From Azolla pinnata (taxonomy: Eukaryota > Streptophyta > Polypodiopsida > Salviniales > Salviniaceae), in the NCBI GenBank assembly GCA_037176905.1, contig JBBBWG010029754.1:74127-115526 (forward strand): 41,400 bases of DNA, in the 5' to 3' direction. This document shows positions 21,219-33,589 of this stretch, one piece after another. Position 1 is the first letter of the stretch. Each line of letters begins with the position of its first letter. Under the pieces are notes generated by a model. The model saw only the letters and a list, made by a program, of their open reading frames with translations, was not told where the DNA came from and did not search any database. Position numbers and translations under genes: made by a program.

Positions 21219-24200
21219 ATGGCGATAACGATGACCATGCCTGTGTCGGGCGGAATCTACCGAAGAAACATCATCGATTCAACTGTTCCTCCTCCTACTT
21301 CTGGTAGAATCAATGGCGCTTTCTCATCCGATCCTCGCCTCTCGTTGTTGCTGGCTCTCTCTTCTCAGGCTTCCATCCGAGCTCAGCGAGGTATGTTGTT
21401 CTCCATTAACTACCACGTTTCCTCCGATGGAATTTCTCCTCTTTTCTGCCTGCGCCTCTGAGCTTCGCGAATGGATCCGTTTCCCGACTGACGTGTAGAT
21501 CTTTCATTTATCTCGTTTCAACAATTCGGTATGGATATTCTTGGAGGACGGAAGAAAGAGCGAGATGCCGATTTCATTCAGAGGCAAATCAGACCAAGCA
21601 TGATAAGGATGAATTCAAATTTGTCTTTTTCAAACGAAATTAACAGCTTTAAAGATCTTCAAGTTCCCATGACAAAGATCTAAATGCATAATATATGTGT
21701 GTGCGTGTGTGTGTCTACGTACATATGTACATGGATAGATAGAGAGAGGTGCCTCAGTATAGCATAGAACCTGTGATACGATGGATCTAATATTCTGTAC
21801 GTATCTGAAACCTGTGTATTACCTCTCAATACAACCATAAAAACTGTACTTTTTATATCCCGAATCTGAACACCACCGTGATTAGTCATTTGCTAATCAG
21901 TCATAGAAGCTCTTGTGAAACATCAGTATTATGACTCATCTGCTTCTCAGTCAGGCAAAACCTTGTTGAACACAAGCACAAAAGACGGATGGTTTGGCCA
22001 TGACAAAGATTCTTACACGTAACTTGTGTCAAAGAGATTTCGCCATTGACACTGGAACATTACTTGTAAATCCTGCAGTATAAAGGCATCCTCACTGATA
22101 GTTTATCGTACATTAATACTGTAATTGCTTTGCAAATGTTACGACAGTTAGGTTGGTCAACCTCAACATCACATTTTCTTTGCTTTCAGTTGCTCAAAGG
22201 TTTGTCTTAGAGGTCGTGAAGTATGTTAATCCACAGAAGGTTGAAGCAAAAAATCTAGAAGAGGCATTGATGTGAGGCCTGCAGTATAAAGGCATCCTCA
22301 CTGACAGTTTCACGCACTAACTTTATCGCACATTAATACTGTAATTGCTTTGTGAATGTATCAAGTCTTTAGTGATTTTGTAGAAATGTTATGACAGCTA
22401 GGTTGGTCAACCTCAACATTACATTTTCTTTTCTTTCAGATGCTCAAAGGTTTGCCTTAGAGGTCGTGAAGTATGTTAATCCACAGAAGGTTGAAGCAAA
22501 AAATCTAGAAGAGGCATTGATGTCAGGTAAGCTTTCAGAAGATGTTAGAATTTTATTATTTTCAGCCTTTGCAATAGGAAATGCAGATTAAAGAGATGCA
22601 TAAAAAATGGCGTTGTACACTCCTCTAGATGCATGAAAATATGCTCACGTTATATCTTATTGGTGATTTTCTATAATATGAACAACAATGCGTATATTAT
22701 AGTTTGACTAACCACATAATAATGCATGACTGGTATACCTCGCCTGTTAATGCTGATCCTGAAGTGGAAAAAGTCTGCATACTATCCATTTTTCGGGCTG
22801 CTATCAAAGGACGAAATGTTGTGATTTATTAACTGACTGTCAGTTTGGATGATACTGTAATTGTTATGCAGTCCCTGATCTTGAATCTATTCCTTACCAT
22901 GTTTTGAGAAGGGAAGAAAGATATGAAATCCGTCAAGTTGAAGTATGCCATCCTCGTTTCATTCTTAAATACAATTATTAAATGAAGGTATCTCTAACAC
23001 GAACAACTTTCTTGTGACCAGTCTTATGTAGTGGCAGAGACTGCAATGCCAGGATCAACTGGTTTTGATTTCTCTGGATCGTCTCAGGGCTTCAACACGC
23101 TAGCAGCATATCTTTTTGGCAAGGTTTTCTATTAATTACGTCTCTTCAAGCTCTTTAGAGAGCTAGTAATTCATTATCATCATCTTCTCTTTGTTCCAGA
23201 ACTCCAAGAAGGAGGAAATGGAGATGACAACACCTGTCCTTTCATCTAGAAGTCCACCTAACGGGGAAAAAATGGAGATGACAACTCCAGTTCTATCACA
23301 GAAGGTTTTCTAACAGAATTATGCATCTTTTTGGAAGTTAATGTTATTGCAAAAACCACTGGTGCTCAGTAACGATCTGGTGCCTCATCATAGACTAGTA
23401 AAGGACAATGGAAAATGGCGTTTGTGATGCCTTCCAAATATGGTGATGATCTACCTATACCTGTTGACAAGTCTGTCACAATACGAAGGGTACCATCAAA
23501 GGTGGTTGCTGTGACATCTTTCTCAGGTACCAGAGAACTGATGTACTAAATGGCTTAGTTCTGCTTTATTTATCATTGATATGGATTTAAGAGTAAAAGC
23601 TGTGTATAAACTAGTTAAAAATTATAACTGCATGCGCATTAATTTGCTCCACTGAACGTTAGCCTTCTGATTATATTAATATTCAACATATCCCTAAATA
23701 TGGTGTGCATGCTCTTATCTTTTCTCTGTCAGGCCATAATCTTTTTGATTTTCTGGATTTTCAAGGGTATGTGACGGATGAAGAAGTACAAAATCGAGAG
23801 AAAGAATTCAGGAGGTTACTGGCACAGGATCCCAAGTTGAAGATAAAGGATGATGCCCAGCTGGAAATATCACAGGTTAAAGTTTTTCACCTTCTTGTTT
23901 TTCGTTCATAAATCTTAAAAGTATTGATGCCCTTTGTAAGTTACTGTGTCACATATAATGAAATGTAATTTCTGTCTAGTATATGTAGATTTTCTTAGGA
24001 TGTTTACATAACAAGTCTCTTGTCCGCAGTATCTGTGGAAGAAAGAAAGGGGGATTGAATTTGAGATTCTTATATGAACATAGTGTAGTTCTTAGATATT
24101 TATTTTCATAGTATGCGTATATTTAGAACAATATAAAATTTATGCTGTTTATACTATAGGACATCAAGGTTTTGGACCAATGAACAGAATACTTTTGTAT

Positions 24201-24848
24201 TAGTCATTCTGGAAAACAATTGTCAATCCCTCATTCAGGGAATTATTCAACTGCTTCACAACATAGCTCATGATAAGGAATGTACATTCTATGGTTAGTG
24301 GCCATAAGATCCATTGGGTAGGGGAAGAAAAAAGAGACAAATCAGCAAACGTATAAGAAATGGTATTGCATCAGAACTGTCTGTATGGTGATATATTATT
24401 GGCTATAATGAACTTTAGATAGGGGAGAGGGATTTTTAAAAGAACGTCCTGGACAGTTGCAATAGAAGATTGCACAAAATTGCAGATCCTATGACATAAT
24501 TACGAAGAAATTGGAGCTCCACATAGATTTTTCAGATCTCTAGTAATTTTCAGTATATTTTCATGGGATATTATTGTAAAGACAATCATTTGATGTTCAA
24601 GCATGGCATAGTGTGCATTTGTTTGATGTTATTGCATCCGCAGCTTGTTATATACTCTATGGCGTGCTAATCATTGAAATGTAGGCAATGAGTCGCTTGG
24701 AGTTGTGATGAAGATAGATGCATATTATAGAAAGGCATTACAACCGTTTGTATTGACATCTTTTCTTCCTTGGATGCAGTTCAACCCACCCTTTACTCTT
24801 CCTTTCATGCGTCGGAATGAGATAGGTTTGGAAGTTGAAGTGTTGTGA
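21219..24848 (+). CDS. SOUL heme-binding family protein, plastid type, 8 exons
   Basis: Exons: 21219-21390, 22440-22526, 22872-22942, 23022-23123, 23200-23304, 23394-23526, 23766-23875, 24780-24848; 282 residues. The domain runs from about residue 88 to the end: [45 protein letters not shown] (152-159, repeated at 170-177), [18 protein letters not shown]-like [11 protein letters not shown] and [20 protein letters not shown]. It is closest in my memory to the plastid SOUL proteins such as Arabidopsis At3g10130. The first ~57 residues are Ser/Arg-rich with few acidic residues, which suits a transit peptide. SOUL proteins bind heme or tetrapyrroles; the exact role is unknown. Exon 7 has an in-frame alternative acceptor at 23733 that adds 11 residues; 23766 fits the family. 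Intron 1 contains a broken extra copy of exon 2. Confidence 0.92.
22075..22526 (+). repeat. Tandem duplication covering SOUL exon 2 and its acceptor
   Basis: The block beginning TGCAGTATAAAGGCATCCTC occurs at about 22076 and again near 22280, and each copy runs through the exon 2 sequence. Copy 2 has about 40 extra intron bases (around 22348-22388). The two exon copies differ at only a few bases, so the event is fairly young. Confidence 0.9.
22190..22275 (+). pseudogene. Broken duplicate of SOUL exon 2
   Basis: This copy keeps the acceptor (CTTTCAG) and the sequence AGGTCGTGAAGTATGTTAAT. At the duplication junction, ATGTCAG/gtaagc has become ATGTGAGGCC. In the SOUL frame this reads ATG TGA, a stop at 22273-22275, and the native donor is gone. 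GTGAGG at 22272-22277 could act as a weak cryptic donor. Inclusion would change D58 to V and truncate or frameshift the protein, so I read it as a pseudo-exon. Confidence 0.85.
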
Positions 24849-25852
24849 AGTTTTTATGACTCAATTGGGCACTGCTGTAAACACGTATGTATGGCATATA
24901 TAAATGTATAATAAGATGGCGTTTTGTAAAAGTAACTAAAGGGCCCTTTCCTGCACAAGAGGAATCAGTAAAACCCTAAACCTCTTCGTCTAGCCATCTG
25001 TCAGCCCTCCCCAGGTTCATCACTACCTGTGTACCTTCTACTTCATCCTGTATGTGAAAATCTTAGCCCAATCGAACATAAAACGCATGGTGGGATGACC
25101 TTTTGAGATAGTCTGTCGCTTACATCAGCATTCTTTACTATCAAGTCCAAGCTTGAATGCGACTTCAGCAGCAGAGCAATTTCCGACACTCCCACGGATA
25201 AGAAAGAAAGCTTTTCAATCAACCTTGATTCCACTCGTTGAGGTTATATGGTTTAGGGTGTAGGGATTCACCAATTTGCTCTGATTCCGTAGAGTTTTAA
25301 TATGGACCACCAAGACCTTGGCCCTACACAGTTATCAACTTCAGGTGCTTGTGCAAGCGAGAAATTTGTTAGGGGCTGCATGCAGATTGAGAAAGTTCTT
25401 GCTGGTTGGAAGTGTGTGAATGCCATTAGGAATTGTGATGAGTTGCATTACTGTCCCTATTTAAAGTTAAACGGTATTGTGATGAGTTGCATTACCTGTT
25501 GACATTATGTCTAATAACCGAAACAACCGACCACAGTCTATATAACGATAACGAAGAAAGAGCAATCCAGAAATTAGTGCCCACTAGAGGACATAATAAA
25601 ATAAGCCTATGAGGCAAGACATGATTACATTTGACAAGCATGGAAATACGAGGGAGCTGCTGACAAGAAGCCCAAAGCATGAATTACTAGAGAAGATGGA
25701 CAGGTGATTCTATGATCTGCTTCATGCGTGTTCAGCTTCTGGAGGTGGGTTACATCAACCGTTCAGATTTAGATTAGACAGTGACAATTACAATGTGTAC
25801 ACACGAGAAAACAACATGAACACAACAGTAAGGTTTCACTGTTTTGTTTTGC
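24849..25852. other. Convergent 3' intergenic region, SOUL and GCR1
   Basis: The SOUL gene (plus) and GCR1 (minus) converge here about 1 kb apart. A small direct repeat, ATTGTGATGAGTTGCATTAC, occurs at about 25433 and 25478. Short open frames on both strands have no recognisable signature. No RNA gene is seen. Confidence 0.55.
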
Positions 25853-28800
25853 TCATGTACTCTCAAGTTGTGCTAACTCGTTCTCCTGGGTAGCTAATCG
25901 AACGAAACCAGATCTTTTCCACCGTAGTCTCTCCGGCCAGTACCTGTGATTATATAAAAAAGAACATGTCAATCCTACATTTTGATTGCTTCAATAATTC
26001 AAATTTTTATTCATTTTCTTGAGTGCTTTAATTTGATCCCAAACAACATACTGTTCTATTCGCTCCTGAAGAGTTCGACGCATAGATGCATTAAGTCCAT
26101 AAGCAATTGAATTAAATAGTCCCTAAAAATGACAAAGAGTATGGAAATTTTAGAAAGTAGCAATAGGTCTCAACACAAATTTCTCACACAACTTTTTATC
26201 ACATAATGTAATGGTGAGTAGCCATGCATTGGGTTATAAAAGAGTGACCATCTGTTGTCAACTTGATATGTTGATATAAAAGAGTGCAGCATTAGATGCT
26301 GTTTTAATATAAGTTCTATTATGTTGATATGTATATCACTGCACATGAGGTGTCTAGAGAAGCCACATACGTGCTATTCCAAGCATTTGTGTAAATAAAC
26401 TCACGAAATGCTTATGGTTGTAAATACTCTCCAACTATGGTTGTATCGTTACTACTAGATGTTAGCTAGTCATGACACGGATGACTACAGATATGTTCAT
26501 TCAATTTTAGAAGCACTGGCCTAAGCCTACCTGAATCAAAGTCTTATGATCTTGTTTCCATGGTCCATAACAATACGATCACTATTACAAGGACTCAATT
26601 CCTATGATCGCTCACTTCCCTATCCTCTGCAGAGCTACTAACAATCAGAAAAAGTATATTCCTTTATATTGCATAAACGTAAAGAAGAGAAACATACCAT
26701 CAATGCTGATGTTCCAACATCAAGACAATACAACCAAAACAAATGATCATCAGGCGCCAGAAAATCATGAACTCTATTGATTGTTCCAAAAGTCCAAGAT
26801 CCTATCAGGATTAGTGGATAGTACCCCCATCTATTCATAGCCTGTAGCCAAATAAAAAGCGTAAGAAATCAATTACTTTCAAATTTTCTATGATCAGAGA
26901 TTAGATTGTAATTTGAGTATAGGTGACTGAAAAGCTCAGAAAGTTACTCAGATGATAGATATAACATTCTTCTATAAATAACACAAAATGAGGGTATTCA
27001 CAGGTTATGATATGTTGTCTTCAGACTGAAGATGGTAAATGATAAAAGACCCCCTAGAACTTTTAATCTTCTTCAGGTTTAACTAAGTTTTACACAGGCA
27101 ATATCTATTTCTCTAGTAGCTATACTGTGTTGCTTCACATCTGCTATTAGAAGATGGCAGAGACACTTGAGCATTATCTGTAAGGGTACTGTACACATTC
27201 ATAAGAAAATAATTAAGGAAAATAATTCTTAATTATTCATTTGGAAAATCTCACATTTTGCAAAGAATGTAGCATAACAAGATTTGCTGTAGCTTTGAAA
27301 ACTTATTCTAAAATGCCACCTACATAAATCTGAGGCCATTTATATTTATTTTTGACTTTCCAACTTGTATCTATATCTGTAATTTTAGAAAAAAAGGTGA
27401 GGCAGAAGGCTGGCCTACTGGTGTGGTTTGTGGGTCGAATCCTAATCTGCCCACTCAGAAATGCTTTCCATACCGGACATAACAGACACAATTCTTCATA
27501 AAACGTTGCTAAGTTAAACTTTTCTAGGAAATAGGTGGGAGATCTTCTTTGCTTGCCAACATTTAACCAAAAGACATTGTTATATAGTAACACTAACTTC
27601 AACTTACTTTAACATCTGCTTTGACCTCCACTTGACGTTGTCGATCAGACATTTCGACAGCCATCTGTGTTTGAATAGCAAGTTCTTTATTGTGGCCAAA
27701 TCTTAGCACGAAATGCTTAGACTTAAGATCCAAATAATAAAGACAAATTGGCCGTAATGTAACTGACAGCAACAGAAACTACACCAATGCCCAATTTTAC
27801 TAAAACAATAACATCCCTAGTCACTACAGTCATTGAAAATATAAGCATGTTTCACCCCTGGTATTTGGACTTGGCATTCTTCCCTAGAATTTGCAATCAG
27901 TAAAATATAATCAAAGAATTCACCCTGTCCTTCATATTCTTCTCGATTTTCCATTGTTCTTAAAGCACCTGATATAATGCTTCATGATTAAATTCACATT
28001 TGACTGGCTTTATGATTTGAGAAAAAGACATGAGGAACTGCTTACCCGTGTTGCATAGTTTAGCATCCTAATGACTTGAAAGTATATCACACCATTAAAA
28101 ATAATTGCTCCCCACAAAGGGACATAGAATGTTGAGAAACGGACTACCTGTATAATGCATCATTATAATATAATGAGATTCGACATATTAATGATCAGAG
28201 GTGGCACCACTCATGCTTAAGATAGATGTGAAAATAGAAACGAATGCCACTATTACAGCTACTTTGGATGATACAAAATAAATTTGAGAACTGTTAAGGA
28301 GAAGATCTTCTGCTTCAAGGCAGATTTTACACATTAAATATATTACTGTTCTTGACAATGTCCAGTCTTCTATTGAGACGACATCAAATGAGTATTTTAA
28401 AGAGCATAGTACCTTCGCAGCAGTAGTTTCATTCTTTAACCAACACCAGGCGCCTGCTTCTCCATAATCATTTCCAATAGAAGGAATGATTGTTAAAATC
28501 AAAGAGGTACCTGAGAAAAATACCATTACAATCCAAAAAAATGAATATAAATTGAAGTCAGAATAATATCTCTTGCTACACAGCAGACAAATAGAGTATT
28601 TAGAATGAGCGGCAATCAAATAATGGAGCAAATCCCTCTATGATCATGTGTACGTATGCTCAATGGACCACTTTCCAGATTCATAAAAACACTGATGGAT
28701 CTTGCTCAGAATATATTTTTACAATCAAAATTATGAGCATAAGAATGAATGGATCAAAATATTCCATGCTTTATTTAAAAGAACAACTTCCTTGTGAAGT

Positions 28801-31298
28801 GTTACACCTTTTTTGTGAACAAAGTATCCCATTCGCCTACTTCAAAGCATATGATGAAAAGGAAAATGTTTTCATTCCGACTATATGCAGAAGCAAAATA
28901 ACTATCAAAGCATGTGAGAGAACCAAAAGCTATTGACCAAGAGATTGTATGCAACCATTAGAGTTACTGCAGTCTAACCTTCATACGCACTACTTTTGAG
29001 TTTTTAGACAATGAAAATTGTTTGTAAAATGGTCAAATAATGCATACCCCATACATATAAATGGAATATTGGGCCAAGTTCTTCAACATCAGTCTTGTGT
29101 TTAACGACAGTTCGGTGAAGAGTGAATGCAATTGTAGTAGTCCAAAGGAAAGATGCCACAGAAAAGAATTGTGTCGTGTACCCTTGAACATAACAAAGAA
29201 ATCCCTTTCCTGGATCCCTGAAGCAAATCCCACAGCTCAAAATTTACAAGCATTGAATCATGTGTATCCAGAATAAAACTTATACATGTTAACACCCTAG
29301 AAGGACTAAAAACATCCATGGTGTGAAACAGTAACATATGGCCTTGGCAAAATTTATATAATTCGGTTTGACCATCAGTAGTTATGACTCATCGTTACAA
29401 AAGAACGTGCCAGTTCATATCATCAATGCTTCTTTACTCCCAATTTCAAATATGTCTATATTAATTAGATTAAAAGGCACAGATTTGTGCTTGGAAGGTA
29501 TATAGTCTTTCAACAGCCCTGAATGTCAATTATTGTTGAAATTTAATCTATTTGATGTAAATTAAAAAAATGAGCTGAATCCATTGTTCCAGTTGTAAGA
29601 ATCGAAGAGTTATCAAGAGGACAGTAGGTCAGGAAAAGTTTCGTACTAAAATATCCAAAAAATGAAATAAACAACTTTACATACTCATACAATGTTTTCC
29701 GGCAACTTATAAGGCAATTTTCAATAACAATGCAATAATCAGAAATACACTTACCCTAGAAGGTTAGCTAAGCTGCCAAGCAGGTCCTGTCATGGTCCAC
29801 GTTGATCCACATGTACCAACAAAGCAAACAAGACAAATGTCAAGTTCTATGATTGTCTTTGTATGTTAATCTTTGTGTTCCAATCACTTCTTTTTTAAGA
29901 GGTAATAAGTTTGCCTACTACTTAAAATTTTCACAGAATTTTGCAGCTCATAAAGAAGCTGTTTATAACAAATCGTTTAACAAAGTTTGTAATTCACAAA
30001 TGCTGTAACACAAGAATTTAAACAAAGAAATACCAGTAATGCTGTTAACTAACTCCATGCTCTACCAGGAATGTCCAACAATAGAATTAACAGGATATTA
30101 TTTTGCTTGACTTTTGATCTCAGATATTTCTTCAAGTAAATAAATGTCCAGTTTCTGATTTATCTTAGTTCAATCAATTCCATTTCTAAAGCCTTGTATG
30201 TGTGAGCGTAAAAACAATTACAGCCAATAGAATAGTTTTTTCTCTGTTATATCTTTAAAAGATCATTCCTCTAGTCATACTTCCAACCTGCTATCTTTCA
30301 CAATGCTGCATTAGAATTGCAGCAGAATTTTCAAATAATTCTGTAACAATTGTGTTTCCTTTCCAAATATTTCCAGTCAGTACTCTCAAAAATATGAACA
30401 GGATTTTAGGCTGCTTTTTTCCTGGGCATATCACAGATTTCATTCATAAAATAATGAAAACACGAAAATGCAAAATTAAATACCAATTCAAACCGACTGA
30501 CTGTACTTCCTTACAAAAAAAATAGAGATCCTGCGAGAAGCAGCAAAAATAAAGAGTTCGGCTCTATCATACAAAAGGTTTCTCTCAATTTCCGTGAACT
30601 TGATAAGTAGGACAATAATGAGTTAGAATCTGCAATGAATGAAGCTGGACAATGTCGGATCTGGCCAATTAATACAGTTCGCCAGAACTTGTTTAATTCG
30701 AAAAAAAGATTAGGCTAAAATTTAGGATCGAACACCATTACTACAACAGAAGTGTTACAGGTTCCCATCATGTGGTGTTCCCGTTCGCAAAAAGAAACCA
30801 AACTACTAATAGTAATTTGTTAATAGTAATTTTTCAGTCAACAAAGCATGTGAACATTATTGTACCGTTTAGTTCCATTGTAAACTCTACTAACAGCATA
30901 CAAGTTCAAACGATTTCCATCCACGAACAAGTTCAGAAACAGACGATCCAAACATCAGCCGCATTTTGAAGAATAATGCGGCATTTTTTCACGGCAGATC
31001 GCTCACGATTGTAGAAAATTCCTCCAAAAATCATTTATTTCTGTGCGATTATGTTCCCATTCTAAATATTTAGCGTCCGCAAGTGGATAAACTTTCCTGT
31101 TTTTTTAGAGGCACATCGATGGAGAGAACTTACGGAGAGAGACAGGTAAAAGATGAGCTCAAAGGAGAACTTCCGGAGCTCTTTGAAGAGGAGGTAGCAC
31201 AAGATGATGAAACCGGATCCAGCGAAAGAGAGAGCGGAAGCGAAGACGTTGATTTCGGTGAGCGTCTGTGTCTGAGCTTGGCTCAGACCAGTGATCAT
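25853..31298 (-). CDS. GCR1: GCR1-type seven-transmembrane receptor-like protein, 9 exons
   Basis: Exons in transcript order: 31298-31134, 29786-29755, 29217-29048, 28510-28413, 28147-28046, 27664-27608, 26841-26698, 26122-26052, 25943-25853; 309 residues; all junctions GT-AG and in phase. It matches plant GCR1 (related to Dictyostelium cAMP receptors) along its length: SFAGSGFIILCYLLFKELRK (TM1), YVQGYTTQFFSVASFLWTTT, HRTVVKHKTDVEELGP, PLWGAIIFNGVIYFQVIRML, MAVEMSDR, NRWGYYPLILIGSWTFGTIN, LDVGTSALMGLFNSIAYG and a C-tail beginning YWPERLRW. Arabidopsis GCR1 is 326 residues and is reported to act with the G-alpha protein GPA1 at the plasma membrane; classical receptor activity is debated. Exon 2 is a 32-nt micro-exon (DLLGSLANLL). 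Intron 1 is 1347 bp. The tail after residue 280 is shorter than in Arabidopsis. Confidence 0.94.
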
Positions 31299-31479
31299 GA
31301 TCGATGGGGGAAGCCCTGAGATTCGTGTCGGAGGAGCACGAGCAGACGTACGAGCAAGACGAGACGGTCCCCGAGCTTCTTTCTTGGCTACGCAGAAGAG
31401 AAATGGGAATTTCCTCTAATTCGCATCGCTACCCCTTCTCAGAAACGAATTACGAAGATTGCCCCTCTCTCTTCCCGTC

Positions 31480-33045
31480 TGATTTTGAGCCACCAGAGTT
31501 CGAATCTCACCAGAACCGTTTTTTTTTGTTTCTTTCAGCTTAACACACACCATTTCTTTTTTTTGTCACTGTAACTGGACATTTTATAAGTACTAGATAT
31601 AACCAAAGGTTTATAAATTCATTCTCAGTGGCGTGTAACTTGGATTTTTTTTATCTGTACAGTATTTCATGCCCTTGGTTCGTTTCGGAATTGAATCGCA
31701 TGCATTCAATAAGCTTATGGGCTCAGATTTGAGCCGCCAGAGTTCGAATCTCACTAGAATCGTTCTTTTGTTCTTTCAGCTTAACACACACTATTTCTTT
31801 TTTGTCACTAAAACTGGCCATTTTTATAAGCAATGGATATAGCCAAAGGGTTATAAATTCATTATTAGCAGCGTGTAACTCGGATTTTATTTATTTGTAC
31901 AGTATTTCATGCCCCTCATCCGTTCCAGAATTGAATCGCATGCGCTCATTGATGTTATGGGATGAGATTTGAGCCGCCAGAGTTGGAATCTCACCATAAC
32001 CATTTTATATTATACAGCTTAACGCACCATTTTTTTTTGTCACTATAACTGGCCATTGATAAGTACTAGATATAACCAAAGGGTTATAAATTTATTATCA
32101 ACGTGTAACTCGGATTTTATTTATCTGTACAGTATTTCATGCCCCTGATCCATTCTGGAATTGAATTGCATGCGTTTACTGATGTTATGGGATCATATTC
32201 GAGCCACCAGAGTTCGGATCTCACTAGAACCATTTTTTTGTTCTTTCAGCTTTACAAAACCATTTCTTTTTTGTCACTATAATTGGCCATTTATAAGTAC
32301 TAGAGTTAACCATAGGGTTATAAGTTCATTATCAGTGCGTAACTCGGATTTTTTTATCTGTGCAGTATTTCATGCCCTTGACCCGCTTCAAAATCGAATC
32401 GCATGCATTCAGTAATGTTATGGGATCAGATATGAGCCATCAAGGTTTGAATCCCGTCGGAACCACTTTTTGTTGTTTCAAATAATATATCATTTCTTTT
32501 TTGTCGTTGTAACTGGCTAATAGAGACCATTTGTAGTACTAGATATAACCAAGGGGTTAATAATTCATTATCAGCCAATAACTTCGAATTGATCTGAACA
32601 ATATTTCAGGCCCTCAATCCGTTTTAGAATTGAATCTCATGCATTCATTAATATTATGGGATCAGATTCGAGCCACCAGAACATCTTGCCAAAACCGTTT
32701 TTGTTCTTTCAACTAATAGACCATTTCTTTTTTGTCACTATAATTGGCTAATAGACACCATTTGTAGTACTATATATAAGTAAAGGGTTAATAATTGATT
32801 ATCAGCCTATAACTCGGAATTGTTCTGTACAGTACTTTGTGCGCTTGATCCGTTTCGGAATTGAAAATCATGCATTAGTTATTGTTATGGGATCAGATTT
32901 GAGCCACTAGGGTTTGAATCCCACCAGAACCATTTTATGTTTCTTTCAGCTAATAGACCATTTCTTTTTTGTCATTGTAACTAGCTAATAGACCATTTGT
33001 AATGTTAGATATAATCAGGGGTTATAAATTCCTTATCTGCAAATT
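31480..33045. repeat. ~235-bp tandem array with T-arm-like hairpin
   Basis: About seven units upstream of GCR1. Each contains CATTTCTTTTTTGTCACT, ATAACCAAAGGGTTATAAAT, TACAGTATTTCATGCCC and GGGATCAGATTTGAGCC. Each then has a hairpin of 3 bp with a 7-base loop: GAG-TTCGAAT-CTC at 31496, 31740, 31980 (loop variant TTGGAAT) and 32210 (TTCGGAT); AGG-TTTGAAT-CCC at 32443; GGG-TTTGAAT-CCC at 32910. The unit near 32672 has lost it. No open reading frame is conserved between units. Confidence 0.88.
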
Positions 33046-33589
33046 CATTATTTGCTAATCCATGCACCTGTAGAAATTAAAAGATGATTCGTGAGCTAAC
33101 TCGATTGACCTGGCCCACAAATCTTTATTCGATTGTATATTATTTGACATCAAGCATGATTAAATTAACTAATCACTAAATCAATGTATGCCAAATAACC
33201 AAGTTTGAAGTAACAAATGAATTGAGCCGCAGAACATATGAAACCATGATCACTTGATTAGCAATAATCGAATGATACAATCAAATCGAGGCAGCATTAT
33301 AAGGAATTATTAAGAGATTGCAAGATGCAATTGATCCGGAATTTGAAATCAATAGAAGGAACGATCCAAGTCTGTCCAGTGCCGAGAATTGTGCCGCAAG
33401 TTCGCACTAAGAACAAAGTTTTCGAATCAGGGGGACCGATTCCATATTCTCTAGGCAGTTTTTAGGTTTACATGCATAAATTTTGCCCAAAGCCCACTTC
33501 AGCAGAGATAGATGAACACATAATCATCGAGAACTAAGCTAGTCGGAAGAGATGTCACGAGAGACTTTGAAAGGGGGTTTAGGATTCGG

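Noticed and set aside
28640-29276. Plus-strand frames opposite GCR1 introns and exon 3
   Set aside because: They lie antisense to a well-supported exon or inside introns, with no recognisable signature.
31480-33045. The ~235-bp array as a SINE family
   Set aside because: Only a B-box-like word is present; I find no A box 30-45 bp upstream, and the copies are tandem rather than dispersed.
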